A stretch of 64,000 bases of DNA from Orenia metallireducens. GTDB taxonomy: Bacteria > Bacillota > Halanaerobiia > Halobacteroidales > Halobacteroidaceae. A model generated the notes under the pieces. The model had not been told where the DNA came from. It searched no databases and worked only from the letters and a program-made list of their open reading frames with translations. Location: NCBI RefSeq assembly GCF_001693735.1, contig NZ_LWDV01000007.1, forward strand, positions 274,810 to 338,809. The letters run 5' to 3'. The position numbers and the translations under genes are program-made. Each line of letters starts with the position of its first letter. Positions within the stretch are counted from its first letter, which is position 1. This document shows, one piece after another, positions 56,054 through 64,000 of the stretch.

Positions 56054-57789
56054 TATGCCTCCTCCTTTAAGACCATATTATCTAAGCTACCACCTGGTGG
56101 TACCATTGGGAATACATTCTCTTCCTCTTCTATAATAAAGTCTAGTAGGTAAGGGTGAGGACTATTAATTGCTTCCTCTAATGCTGGTCTTATCTCTTCT
56201 GCCTTTGTTATCCTCTTAGCTTTAATTCCATAAGCTTCTGCCAGTTTAACAAAATCAGGTGTTGTCACTGGGCAGTGATCCCCTGGTGAAGAGCATCCTG
56301 GAGGACAGCTCTCTTGCATCTTCAAACAGACTGATGAATATCTTCTATCATAAAACATCTCTTGCCATTGCCTTACCATCCCTAAGTATCCATTATTGAA
56401 GATAACGATATTTAATGGTAATTTATTCTTAGCTACTGTAGCCAGCTCTTGGACATTCATCTGAAAACTTCCATCACCAGCTAAAGCAAAAACTACACTA
56501 TCTTTATTACCAACTTGAACTCCTACAGCAGCTGGAAAGCCATATCCCATTGTCCCCAAACCTCCAGAAGTCATAAAACTTCTAGGCTTAGTATATTTAT
56601 AAAATTGGGCTGCCCACATCTGATGTTGCCCTACTTCAGTAGTAATTAAGGCTTCACCTTGGGTTAGCTCATCTATAGCCTCGATAATCTCTTTTGGCGA
56701 TAACTTCTTCTTATCTTTTCTAACTTGACTGACTTCATCTAATTTACGCCAGTTATCAATTAAAGCTAACCATTCACTTCTATCCTTCTCTTCAACCACC
56801 TTATTTAAAATAGTTAATATCCTCTTAACATCTCCAACTATTGGAATATCAACAAGTTTCCTTTTTCCTACCTCTGCTGGATCGATATCGATATGAATAA
56901 TCTTAGCATCTTTAGCAAAGGTATCAAGTTTACCTGTAACTCTATCATCAAACCTTGATCCAATTGCTATCAATAAATCTGCATTTGATATAGCTAGATT
57001 TGCTTCAGTAGTACCATGCATCCCTAGCATCCCTAGGCTCAATTCATCCCTTTCATTAAAGGCTCCAAGCCCTGTTAAGGTAGTAGTTACTGGAATATTT
57101 GCCTTCTTAGCTAACTCACGCAATTCATCACTAGCTTCTGAGATGATAACACCTCCACCAGAATAAATTACTGGATTTTTAGACTCATTAATTGCCTTAG
57201 CTGCTTCTTTAATTTGTAGCTCATGCCCCTCATAGTTTGGCTTATACCCTGGAAGATTAATCTTGTTTGGATATACAAACTCTGCTTCTTCTTGTAATAC
57301 ATCCTTTGGAATATCTATTAAAACAGGTCCAGGTCTTCCAGTTTTAGCAATATGGAAGGCCTCCTTAATAATTCTAGATAAATCCTTTACATCTTGAACT
57401 AAGTAATTATGCTTTGTAATAGGTGTTGTAATTCCTGTAATGTCTGCCTCTTGAAAGGCATCAGTTCCCAACATTGCTCTAGGTACCTGACCAGTAAAAG
57501 CTACAATCGGTACAGAATCCATATAGGCTGTCGCCAATCCTGTTACCAAATTGGTTGCCCCAGGTCCAGAAGTGGTAAGACAAACACCAACTTTACCAGT
57601 AGAACGGGCATATCCATCTGCTGCATGAATTCCTCCTTGTTCATGATGTGGCATAATATGTTTAAATTTTGAATCATACAATACATCATAAATTGGGATA
57701 ACCTTCCCCCCAGGATAACCAAAGATTATCTCTACCCCTTCTTTATAAAGGGACTCTACAAATATTTGAGCACCTGTCAATAACGTCAT
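56053..57789 (-). CDS. ilvB: Acetolactate synthase large subunit with Cys-rich insertion
   Basis: 578 residues, ThDP-dependent. Catalytic Glu in HHEQGGIHAADGYARSTG; FAD-related region AFTGQVPRAMLGTDAFQEAD; ThDP/Mg motif AGDGSFQMNVQELATVAKN ... NNGYLGMVRQWQEMFYDRRY. Between DRRYSS and TPDFVKLAEAYG, where most relatives have a few residues, there is a roughly 22-residue insert with four spaced Cys (CLKMQESCPPGCSSPGDHCP). The ATG at 57789 is chosen because a TTG 9 bp upstream abuts AAGGAG. First gene after the T-box. Confidence 0.96.
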   Translation of the reverse strand: MTLLTGAQIFVESLYKEGVEIIFGYPGGKVIPIYDVLYDSKFKHIMPHHEQGGIHAADGYARSTGKVGVCLTTSGPGATNLVTGLATAYMDSVPIVAFTGQVPRAMLGTDAFQEADITGITTPITKHNYLVQDVKDLSRIIKEAFHIAKTGRPGPVLIDIPKDVLQEEAEFVYPNKINLPGYKPNYEGHELQIKEAAKAINESKNPVIYSGGGVIISEASDELRELAKKANIPVTTTLTGLGAFNERDELSLGMLGMHGTTEANLAISNADLLIAIGSRFDDRVTGKLDTFAKDAKIIHIDIDPAEVGKRKLVDIPIVGDVKRILTILNKVVEEKDRSEWLALIDNWRKLDEVSQVRKDKKKLSPKEIIEAIDELTQGEALITTEVGQHQMWAAQFYKYTKPRSFMTSGGLGTMGYGFPAAVGVQVGNKDSVVFALAGDGSFQMNVQELATVAKNKLPLNIVIFNNGYLGMVRQWQEMFYDRRYSSVCLKMQESCPPGCSSPGDHCPVTTPDFVKLAEAYGIKAKRITKAEEIRPALEEAINSPHPYLLDFIIEEEENVFPMVPPGGSLDNMVLKEEA

Positions 57790-57802
57790 ACTTAGCAACT
57801 CC

Positions 57803-57856
57803 TTTCTACTCTCTACTCATTTTTTAATAAGAGGTTATTACTACTCACTACTAATT
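57803..57856. repeat. Hairpin of CTACTCTCTACTCA words upstream of ilvB
   Basis: TTTCTACTCTCTACTCATTT (57804-57823) and TATTACTACTCACTACTAAT (57836-57855) are copies of related words on the same strand, not a perfect hairpin. It lies between the T-box terminator and ilvB. Confidence 0.4.
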
Positions 57857-57876
57857 ACTTTATCCTTAGATATAAA

Positions 57877-58222
57877 TATAAAAAACCTCTCATCTCAATT
57901 AACGGATTAAATCCATTAATTGGGACGAGAGGTCTTCTCACGTGGTACCACCCAAATTCACTACCATCTTAAAATAGCAGTCTCAATAAGTACTCTCATA
58001 CTAAATAATCTAGTACAATTTATACTTCAGCATATGATAACGGATGCTGTCTCCTAAAAACTAGGATTCCGGCAAAACCTACTTAGAATTTCCTTTCAAT
58101 TTTGCAGTTCAAGGGCTACAAAAATAATCCTTTAGATATCGGTTCTCAGCTACCCCGATTCTCTGTAATCCTAAAAATTATTTCCCTCCCTATCATAACC
58201 TTTAAAGAGTGTATGTTATTTA
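57877..58222 (-). promoter_or_regulatory. T-box leader of the ilv-leu operon
   Basis: On the minus strand the T-box sequence GGGTGGTACCACG lies at 57941-57953, ahead of a terminator. Upstream is Stem I with the AG-bulge pattern AGAGAATCGGGGTAGCTGAG (near 58146-58165). By comparison with known leaders the specifier could be GTA (Val, 58117-58119), just before GCCCTTGAAC, but this assignment is weak. Uncharged tRNA pairing at TGGT of the T-box would prevent termination and turn on branched-chain amino acid synthesis. Confidence 0.93.
57885..57932 (-). terminator. T-box terminator
   Basis: Minus strand ACCTCTCGTCCCAATTAATG pairs with its complement (57885-57904 side) around a short loop, followed by TTTTTTATAT. 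The 5' arm competes with the T-box antiterminator. Confidence 0.92.
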
Positions 58223-58228
58223 ATAAAT

Positions 58229-58257
58229 AGTATATGTTAGTTATTTACATTTGTCAA
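58229..58257 (-). promoter_or_regulatory. Consensus sigma-A promoter of the ilv-leu operon
   Basis: Minus strand TTGACA (58252-58257), 17-bp spacer, TATACT (58229-58234). Predicted start about 58222, just ahead of T-box Stem I. Confidence 0.8.
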
Positions 58258-58269
58258 GATATTTATTAT

Positions 58270-58746
58270 TTACCCCTTCAAGGAAATATCATTATCTGTT
58301 TTTAAATCTTTATGCATAAAGATCACATAATTTATTAAAGTAGATATTGTAACTCCCAATAAAGTATCTGCCAATCTATAGATGCTATAGTAAAAAGGAG
58401 TTACATAATCATATAAATTCACCATTATAGCTATAAAGACTATACAAGCTATATTAATTGAATTAGTATACCCAATCTTTTGGCATATCATTACGGTAAT
58501 AAAGATGCCAACTCCACATAAAATTATACTGTTTTGATTTAAATAAGCAAAAAATATACCTGTGCCTGCTCCTATAAAGGTTCCCATCATTCTGTTTTTT
58601 GCAGATTGAAAGCTATCAGCAAATCCTGTTCCTATAGTTATTACTGCAGCTATAGCTGCATAAAAGGTAGATTCGATATTTAATAACCTTCCTATAGCAA
58701 TAGATAATGAGACTGCTAATGCAACCTTCAAAGCTTTCTTATACAT
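58270..58746 (-). CDS. Aromatic acid exporter/FUSC-like membrane protein (N-terminal domain only)
   Basis: 158 residues with four or five membrane helices (VALAVSLSIAIGRLL, FYAAIAAVITIGTG, NSIILCGVGIFITVMICQKI, INIACIVFIAIMVNLYDY). The motif F-x-A-x-A-A-V-x-T and SFQSAKNRMMGTFIGAGTG matches the ArAE_1/DUF939 membrane domain. Longer relatives carry a cytoplasmic C-terminal domain that is absent here. Transport function inferred from the family. Located upstream of the T-box promoter on the same strand. Confidence 0.8.
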   Translation of the reverse strand: MYKKALKVALAVSLSIAIGRLLNIESTFYAAIAAVITIGTGFADSFQSAKNRMMGTFIGAGTGIFFAYLNQNSIILCGVGIFITVMICQKIGYTNSINIACIVFIAIMVNLYDYVTPFYYSIYRLADTLLGVTISTLINYVIFMHKDLKTDNDISLKG

Positions 58747-58956
58747 AATACCACCTTAGAATATAATAATTTATTTAAAAAATGTTATATATCTTATTAC
58801 TTCACCAAACTATTTTATATAACTAATTTTTTAAATTAAAGTTTATCATTTGACTAAGAATTTGTCAACATTAAAAGTTAGGTCAAAGCTTTAAGTAAAT
58901 AATATCATATGTTTAATATTTATTACAAAAACAGATTAAGAGGTCACCATAATGGA

Positions 58957-58997
58957 AACCTTATATTAATTATACTCTTTGTAATTAATATAAGGTT
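58957..58997 (-). terminator. Long AT-rich hairpin after the methyltransferase
   Basis: Perfect 16-bp arms (58957-58972 and 58982-58997, AACCTTATATTAATTA and complement), 9-nt loop; no strong T-run follows. It lies 15 bp past the gene stop. Confidence 0.55.
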
Positions 58998-59011
58998 AAA
59001 TTCTTAGTACA

Positions 59012-59718
59012 TTATTTCTTTGCTATAATGTATCCAAAGGTAACCCATCTACCTTTATCCTTTTCGATAAACTCGCCATCTTCTCCAGGCTCACTTGAAT
59101 AAGGGTCATACTCAGCATACTCTTCCCACCATAACTGAGCATCAGGTGCTATATCAGCTTCGATTATCTCAAAACCTACTGACTCAAAAACTTCAATAGT
59201 CTCTTCAAGAGTTGCAAAACATTTAGTCCAAGGTGCTGGCATATTCCCTTTTGTTACATAAGGATATATCTCTTTAGGAATAGCCACATCATTATGCATC
59301 GGTTCACCAAGTCCAAAAATACCACCTGGCTTAAGAACTCTATAAATCTCTTCAACTGCTTCTTTATACCCCTTAGCTCCATTCATTCCTCTTAGCATCT
59401 CAAGGGTAGTGGTTGTATATACCTTATCAAAACAAGAATCAGCAAAATCTATATCTGGTACACCAACTTTGATACCAAGAATATTACCTTCTACTCCCCA
59501 TTTTCTAGCATTACCCATTAATTTTTCGACAGAATCACCCAAGAGTCAATCCCTACTATAAATGGGCTAAATTCCTTTGCCAAAAAGCAGGTCTGATAAC
59601 CATTACTTGTTCCTACATCTAAAATCTTATCTCCCTGCTTGACTCCCATCTTATCTGCCAAAAATTCAGCTAAATTTAAACCACCTGGACCACTGCAATT
59701 TTTATAAATCTCATACAA
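59012..59718 (-). pseudogene. SAM-dependent methyltransferase, split by a one-base frameshift
   Basis: Two overlapping frames make one methyltransferase. The first (59718 to about 59540) has the SAM-binding motif I, GDKILDVGTSNGYQTCFLA, and ends VGIDSW before the shift. The second (about 59542 to 59012) continues GDSVEKLMGNARKWG and holds motifs DSCFDKVYTTTTLEMLRG and EIYRVLKPGGIFGLGEP, ending FGYIIAKK. The shift is in TTGGGTG near 59540, where one base is missing. The joined protein resembles SAM-methyltransferases acting on small molecules or sterol-like substrates (PF08241 class). A sequencing error cannot be excluded. Starts at a TTG. Confidence 0.8.
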
Positions 59719-59784
59719 ATCTGTATATTTATTTACTTTTTATAATTATAATTTGTAATCGTTAGTTTACCTCCAAAATTTCTT

Positions 59785-60816
59785 CTAAAAACCAAATATA
59801 TCTTTTTGCATTAATTTAGCTGCTCGTTCTGCTCCATACTTTCTCTTACGTTCAATATATAATAATTCTCTTTCTAACTTCCTATAACTCTCTAACCTTT
59901 CCTCTGGCAATTCACCTTGTTCTATAGCTTTTTTAACAGCACAACCTGGCTCTGAATCATGTTGGCAATTATTAAATTTACAGCTTCTTGCTAACTCTTC
60001 TATATCTGAGAAACTCCCCTTTAAGCCTTCAGAATTATCCCATAATTGAATCTCTCTCATTCCTGGAGTATCAATAATAACCCCACCTTCTTCCAAAAGA
60101 ATCAATTCACGATGAGTAGTAGTATGCTTCCCCTTACCATCATCTTCTCTAATCTCGTTAACCTTCATCTTATCCTTACCAAGTAAATTATTAATCAAAG
60201 TAGATTTCCCTACTCCTGAAGAGCCCAATAAGGCAACAGTTTTTCCTTTTTGAAGGTACTGTCTTAATCCATCTATTCCTTGATTATCAATAGAGCTGAT
60301 TACATGAATTGGTACTCCAAATGCAACACTTTCAACTTGGCTTTTCTTCTCTCGAATATCTTCACATAAATCAGCTTTACTTAAAATCACAACTGGATTG
60401 GCTCCACTATCCCAGGCAATAGTTAAATACCGTTCTATCCTTCTTAAATTAAAGTCTTGATTTAGAGAGGTGACTATAAATACTGTATCTATATTGGCTG
60501 CTACTATCTGTTCTCCGTTTTTAGTACCAGCCATGTTTCTAGAGAATTTACTTTTTCTAGGTAGAATATGATAAATTACTGCTCTCTCTTCTAAACCTTG
60601 TAAAGAAACAACTACCCAATCACCCACAGCTGGAAACTCTTCATTATAACGCATCTTTCCTGTTATCTCTCCTAAAACCTCACCATGCTCAGTGTATAAC
60701 TTGTAAATACCCTTATATTCTACAGCAACTCTAGCTACTTGATATCGTCCTTTATCATTAAATTGATTAAACTCACTTTCAAAATTTTTATTCCAACCTA
60801 AATCTATTAAATTCAA
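59785..60816 (-). CDS. rsgA: Ribosome biogenesis GTPase RsgA
   Basis: 343 residues. N-terminal OB fold (about 35-100); circularly permuted GTPase with SKADL (G4) before G1 GSSGVGKSTLINNLLG and G3 DTPGMREIQLW; C-terminal zinc-binding C-K-F-N-N-C-Q-H and C (about 285-300). It helps 30S subunit maturation. Starts at TTG (60816) with AAGGAGG ahead. The longer relatives of this type (YloQ/RsgA 2) carry an extra N-terminal helix as here. Confidence 0.93.
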   Translation of the reverse strand: MNLIDLGWNKNFESEFNQFNDKGRYQVARVAVEYKGIYKLYTEHGEVLGEITGKMRYNEEFPAVGDWVVVSLQGLEERAVIYHILPRKSKFSRNMAGTKNGEQIVAANIDTVFIVTSLNQDFNLRRIERYLTIAWDSGANPVVILSKADLCEDIREKKSQVESVAFGVPIHVISSIDNQGIDGLRQYLQKGKTVALLGSSGVGKSTLINNLLGKDKMKVNEIREDDGKGKHTTTHRELILLEEGGVIIDTPGMREIQLWDNSEGLKGSFSDIEELARSCKFNNCQHDSEPGCAVKKAIEQGELPEERLESYRKLERELLYIERKRKYGAERAAKLMQKDIFGF

Positions 60817-60868
60817 TGCAATTTCCTCCTTGTTTATTTAGTGGAGGTATAACCCTCCACCTTCTATT

Positions 60869-62074
60869 CTAGTAATTCATATAAAAATGAGAGTTCATTC
60901 TAGGAAAGAGAATATTAATAAGATCTCGATACCTGTGATTAACATTACAGTCAGGTAAAAAGCTATTAATCTCTGACCTACTCTTCTCTCCTAAAAATAG
61001 CTTAATAGCACCTTGCGGATTTAAATTAAAATCCCACTTTGCTTCTTTTCTCTCTTCTTTAATCAAATTTATTCTTCCATTATCAATCTCAAACTTAATC
61101 AACTCTCTAAAGTTATCATAATAAAATTCAACCTGTTCATCTTTATAAATAGAGTTATTTAATCTCTCTTCTAATACAGATTTTATATCAGTTAAAAATT
61201 TAAACTCATCAAGTATCTTTATCTGCCATGAATACCACTGCTTCCAGTTGCACCCATATCTGTCCATCAGCTTGATAAATTTGCTTTCTCTAGGAATATC
61301 TATATTAATAAAACTCTTCCCTTGCCCTTTAAAATAGTCAATGACTGCTTCATATATCTTAAAACTTAAATTATCAGAGATATCACAGATTTGAACTTCA
61401 TCACCACTATTTAAAGCTAAGTAACCGATTTTGGTTTGATTCTTTTTTATTATTAAATATTTCTTTCTTATAACTGGGGAAATATAATCTAGCATCTGAG
61501 CTTTGATAATATCTTTCCCTTTAACAGTACATAAATCTGCTATTTTAGAAGCTTCCCTGAAGTTGTCAGCTATAAAAGCGATGTCTTCTTCTTTTGCTAC
61601 CCTGATTACAATATCTTTATCACCTTTACTTTCTACCTTATCTAAATTCAAGTTTACACTGCCCATAGGTATGGCATAATTGAAACCATAGCGCCGATAA
61701 AAGTAAGGAATCCCTTCAATAGCTATAATGTTATACCCTAACTCTTCAGCTTTATTAAAGAATATCTCCATTAACTTCTTATTAATTCCTCTGCCTTGAT
61801 AATCTTTAGCTGTAGCTACAATTCCAAGTTCAGCAGATTTTAAAATAACATTCCCATATCTAATCGGCATAACTACTAAATTTACTGTTCCTACATACTT
61901 ATTTGCTGTTTTATCATAAGCATAAAAACAGATATTCTCTTCCTTATTTGGGGAATTGAAAACTAAGTCATGCAATAATTCTTTCTCCTCTATAGCAAAA
62001 ACATCTTCACATAAATCCTTAATGCCTTCAAACTCCTCTTTACTCCTAGCAATTTTATATTCAATATTAGTCAT
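60869..62074 (-). CDS. Eis-like GNAT N-acetyltransferase
   Basis: 401 residues. N-terminal GNAT domain (about 1-150) with the acetyl-CoA loop TAKDYQGRGINKKLMEIFF and the RYGFNYAIPMG motif. Second GNAT-like domain in the middle (about 160-290). C-terminal SCP2-like domain (about 300-400, INSFLPDCNVNH). This three-part layout is that of Eis and related enhanced-survival acetyltransferases; the substrate here is unknown. Ribosome binding site AGGAGG. It stands alone, upstream of rsgA. Confidence 0.86.
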   Translation of the reverse strand: MTNIEYKIARSKEEFEGIKDLCEDVFAIEEKELLHDLVFNSPNKEENICFYAYDKTANKYVGTVNLVVMPIRYGNVILKSAELGIVATAKDYQGRGINKKLMEIFFNKAEELGYNIIAIEGIPYFYRRYGFNYAIPMGSVNLNLDKVESKGDKDIVIRVAKEEDIAFIADNFREASKIADLCTVKGKDIIKAQMLDYISPVIRKKYLIIKKNQTKIGYLALNSGDEVQICDISDNLSFKIYEAVIDYFKGQGKSFINIDIPRESKFIKLMDRYGCNWKQWYSWQIKILDEFKFLTDIKSVLEERLNNSIYKDEQVEFYYDNFRELIKFEIDNGRINLIKEERKEAKWDFNLNPQGAIKLFLGEKSRSEINSFLPDCNVNHRYRDLINILFPRMNSHFYMNY

Positions 62075-62195
62075 CGCTAATAAATTCCTCCTAATTTTTA
62101 ATAACTGAATTTTAAACTTTATTAACCTAATCTAACACTCATTTCTTTTTTAATCACAATCATTCTCATCGCTCCTTAAATAAAATATATAACTA

Positions 62196-62227
62196 CAAAA
62201 AGCCACAGGTAGATAAACCCATGGCTT
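62196..62227 (-). terminator. Terminator-like hairpin upstream of the GNAT gene
   Basis: AAGCCATGGG (62218-62227) and CCTGTGGCTT (62200-62209) pair with one internal mismatch, followed by TTTTGTAG. Its sequence resembles the stronger terminator at 62283. Confidence 0.6.
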
Positions 62228-62282
62228 CGATATAATTAGATATATTATATAATAGTAGGAAATATAGGGGGCTGCTGTATAT

Positions 62283-62314
62283 AAAAAAAGGCTATGGGCA
62301 TAAACCCATAGCCT
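62283..62314 (-). terminator. Strong intrinsic terminator of the candidate small RNA
   Basis: GGCTATGGG (62305-62313) pairs with CCCATAGCC (62290-62298) around a short loop, followed by seven T on the minus strand. Confidence 0.9.
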
Positions 62315-62572
62315 AAAATATCGTACTATACGATAATATATAACTATATCTATTAAGATGAGTTTATTAATCTAAGTTACTCTCCTAATTTCCAAGGACA
62401 TCTAAAAATAGACACACTAATCCCTTGGACATTTAAGCTCAAAAAAGCTTAAGATAATTAGTTCATGCATTAATAAAAAACATGACATCTTTTTTCAAAG
62501 AGAATAACATATTAAATTCGTTTAGATTAATAAACCCGCTTCCATTCACAATCCCCCTGTTTTCTACTATCT
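62284..62572 (-). ncRNA. Candidate structured small RNA downstream of ilvD, family unknown
   Basis: Within the 560-bp gap between the GNAT gene and ilvD a consensus promoter (62579-62607) predicts a start near 62572, and a strong terminator ends at 62283. That gives a transcript of about 290 nt without an open frame of note. A perfect 14-bp stem (62362-62375 with 62522-62535) closes the middle. Inside are a CCAAGG/CCTTGG hairpin (62391-62397 with 62423-62429) and TTAAGCT/AGCTTAA (62433-62439 with 62446-62452). I cannot assign it to 6S, SRP, tmRNA or a riboswitch family. Confidence 0.6.
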
Positions 62573-62578
62573 GACTAT

Positions 62579-62607
62579 ATTATACAAATAAATGATTTGA
62601 TTGTCAA
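62579..62607 (-). promoter_or_regulatory. Consensus sigma-A promoter downstream of ilvD
   Basis: Minus strand TTGACA (62602-62607), exactly 17 bp, TATAAT (62579-62584). It lies just past the ilvD stop and does not precede a protein gene for more than 450 bp. Confidence 0.85.
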
Positions 62608-62633
62608 TTTCTATCTAAAATAATTTAATCTTA

Positions 62634-64000
62634 TTATTTAAATACAGCTCCTGTACTAGCTGAAGTAACCAATCTAGCATAACGGGAAAGATATCCAGTC
62701 TTAATCTTAGGTTCTGGTGCTTCCCATTTATCTAATCTAGCCTGAATCTCTTCATCAGTTAAATCAACATTTAATTTTCCATTAGGGATATCTATCTGAA
62801 TGATATCTCCTTCTTCAACGATTGCCATTGGTCCACCTTCCATCGCTTCTGGTGATACGTGACCAATAGCCGCTCCTCTAGTAGCTCCTGAGAAACGTCC
62901 ATCAGTAATTAAAGCTACCTCTTTATCTAAACCAACACCTGCAATTGCTGATGTAGGTGTTAACATCTCTCTCATTCCTGGCCCACCTTTTGGACCTTCA
63001 TATCTGATTACAACTACATCTCCAGGATTAATCTTGCCAGCATGAATAGCTGCAACAGCATCCTGCTCAGCATCAAATACTCTTGCAGGTCCTTCATGGA
63101 CTAACATTTCATCAGCTACAGCAGCCTGCTTAACTACAGAACCATCTGGTGCTAAATTACCCTTTAAGAAGGATAATCCACCTTCAGCATGGTAAGCAGT
63201 AGCAAAATCCCTGATTACATCTTTATCTAAGACTTTCGCATTTGCTAAATTCTCTTTAATAGTCTTACCCGTTACAGTAATTAACTCTTCATTAAGTATT
63301 CCTTCCTCACTTAAGACTTTCATTACTGCAGGGATTCCTCCAGCTTCATGTAAATCTTGAATATGATGACTACCTGCTGGAGCTAAGCTGCAAATATGAG
63401 GTACTTCCTTCTTAACTTTATTAATTGCTTCTAATTCAAATTCTATACCTGCTTCATGGGCAATTGCTGGTAGATGTAAAGCTGTATTAGTTGAACAACC
63501 TAAAGCCATATCTACCTTTAGAGCATTATCAAAGGATTCTTCTGTTAATATATCCAAAGGCTTGATATCTTTCTTAAACATCTCCATTACCTGAATTCCT
63601 GCATATTTTGCCAATCTAATTCTATCAGCATAAACTGCTGGAATTGTACCATTACCAGGTAAACCTAACCCTAGAACCTCTGTTAAACAGTTCATAGAGT
63701 TTGCTGTAAACATACCAGAGCAAGAACCACAAGTCTGACATGCACTATTCTCTACTTCTAACAACTCTGATTCTGATATCTTGTCTACTTGATAAGCTGC
63801 CACACTTTCAAATACAGTATTTAAATCTATATCTTTTCCCTTATGCCTTCCTGCTAACATTGCTCCACCACTAACTACTACCGTTGGGATATTCAATCTA
63901 GCAGCTGCCATCAACATTCCAGGTACAATCTTATCACAGTTAGGAATTAAAACTAAGGCATCTAAAGCATGAGCTCTTGCCATAGTCTCTACAGAATCTG
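62634..64000 (-). CDS. ilvD: Dihydroxy-acid dehydratase, C-terminal part (runs off the window)
   Basis: About 455 of some 550 residues are present; the N-terminus lies beyond base 64000, and the frame is open to the edge ([15 protein letters not shown]). Conserved features: [21 protein letters not shown] with a cluster Cys, [20 protein letters not shown] with the second cluster Cys and catalytic surroundings, and [19 protein letters not shown]. It makes 2-oxoisovalerate and 2-oxo-3-methylvalerate for Val/Leu/Ile. It is separated from the T-box ilv-leu operon by about 5 kb, in the same direction. Confidence 0.97.
   Translation of the reverse strand, partial: DSVETMARAHALDALVLIPNCDKIVPGMLMAAARLNIPTVVVSGGAMLAGRHKGKDIDLNTVFESVAAYQVDKISESELLEVENSACQTCGSCSGMFTANSMNCLTEVLGLGLPGNGTIPAVYADRIRLAKYAGIQVMEMFKKDIKPLDILTEESFDNALKVDMALGCSTNTALHLPAIAHEAGIEFELEAINKVKKEVPHICSLAPAGSHHIQDLHEAGGIPAVMKVLSEEGILNEELITVTGKTIKENLANAKVLDKDVIRDFATAYHAEGGLSFLKGNLAPDGSVVKQAAVADEMLVHEGPARVFDAEQDAVAAIHAGKINPGDVVVIRYEGPKGGPGMREMLTPTSAIAGVGLDKEVALITDGRFSGATRGAAIGHVSPEAMEGGPMAIVEEGDIIQIDIPNGKLNVDLTDEEIQARLDKWEAPEPKIKTGYLSRYARLVTSASTGAVFK

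Noticed and set aside
62284-62572. Candidate RNA as 6S RNA or SRP RNA
   Set aside because: The SRP GGAAGCAGC-type loop is not found, the length is too great for 6S and no central bubble with long flanking arms is clear; left as an unknown family.

Overview
The window is 64 kb of AT-rich chromosome with most genes on the minus strand. It looks like a low-GC Firmicute. The evidence is a glmS ribozyme, a T-box leader on the ilv-leu operon, a CIRCE-controlled groESL operon, Sfp, MazEF of the EndoA type, MtlR with PRD domains and a CdaA cyclase. At least one signal-peptide beta-barrel protein ending in Phe (47041-47772) and a LolA-like domain in a secreted TPR protein point to an outer membrane. 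A diderm Firmicute such as the Halanaerobiales would fit; this placement is inference, because no rRNA or tRNA lies in the window.

Layout. 1-0.9 kb: a MerR regulator and the start of an aldo/keto reductase, each with a dyad-containing promoter. 1-3.2 kb: groES-groEL. 3.5-5.2 kb (plus strand): an ACT-domain protein and its UPF0210 partner. 5.2-10.5 kb: a lactate/malate dehydrogenase-like enzyme, a radical SAM/PDZ protein, and the tRNA t6A operon tsaE-tsaB-rimI-tsaD. 10.7-20.7 kb: a secreted TPR protein, an M20 amidohydrolase, mazEF, a 54-residue MazE-tail-like protein, an SF1 helicase with an N-terminal DbpA-like RNA-binding domain, a CBS protein, nnrE/D and acpS. 21-25.2 kb: glmM, glmS ribozyme, glmS and a small secreted protein. 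25.7-31.2 kb: the mannitol operon mtlA-mtlR-mtlF-mtlD with a clear promoter and upstream operator. 31.6-33 kb: a small unknown gene and cdaA. 33.1-34.2 kb: a defective IS4-like element with intact ends and a 9-bp target duplication. 34.3-36.2 kb (plus strand): a c-di-GMP-I riboswitch with terminator, controlling a sensorless chemoreceptor and a small SpoIIAA/STAS-like protein.

36.2-45.5 kb: a 2298-residue NRPS (half C - A - PCP - C - A - PCP - reductase) with its Sfp-type activating enzyme nearby. By manual reading, its two adenylation pockets match the Ile and Thr codes, so an Ile-Thr dipeptide aldehyde or the cyclic imine/pyrazinone made from it is the best guess. 45.5-47.8 kb: a YihY-type membrane protein and the beta-barrel protein. 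48-58.2 kb: a T-box-controlled branched-chain amino acid operon ilvB-ilvN-ilvC-leuA-leuC-leuD-leuB-cimA, with a Cys-rich insertion in IlvB. 58.3-62.1 kb: an aromatic acid exporter-like membrane protein, a frameshifted methyltransferase, rsgA and a GNAT acetyltransferase. 62.2-62.6 kb: a non-coding interval with a consensus sigma-A promoter, a long closing stem and terminators, probably a structured small RNA. The window ends inside ilvD.

A recurring theme is intergenic hairpins built from short degenerate tandem words (7-mers such as TAGTGAG, GTTTGAG, CAGTTGA) whose second arm is the reverse complement of the first. At least ten such loci occur, mostly at operon ends or between genes of one operon.
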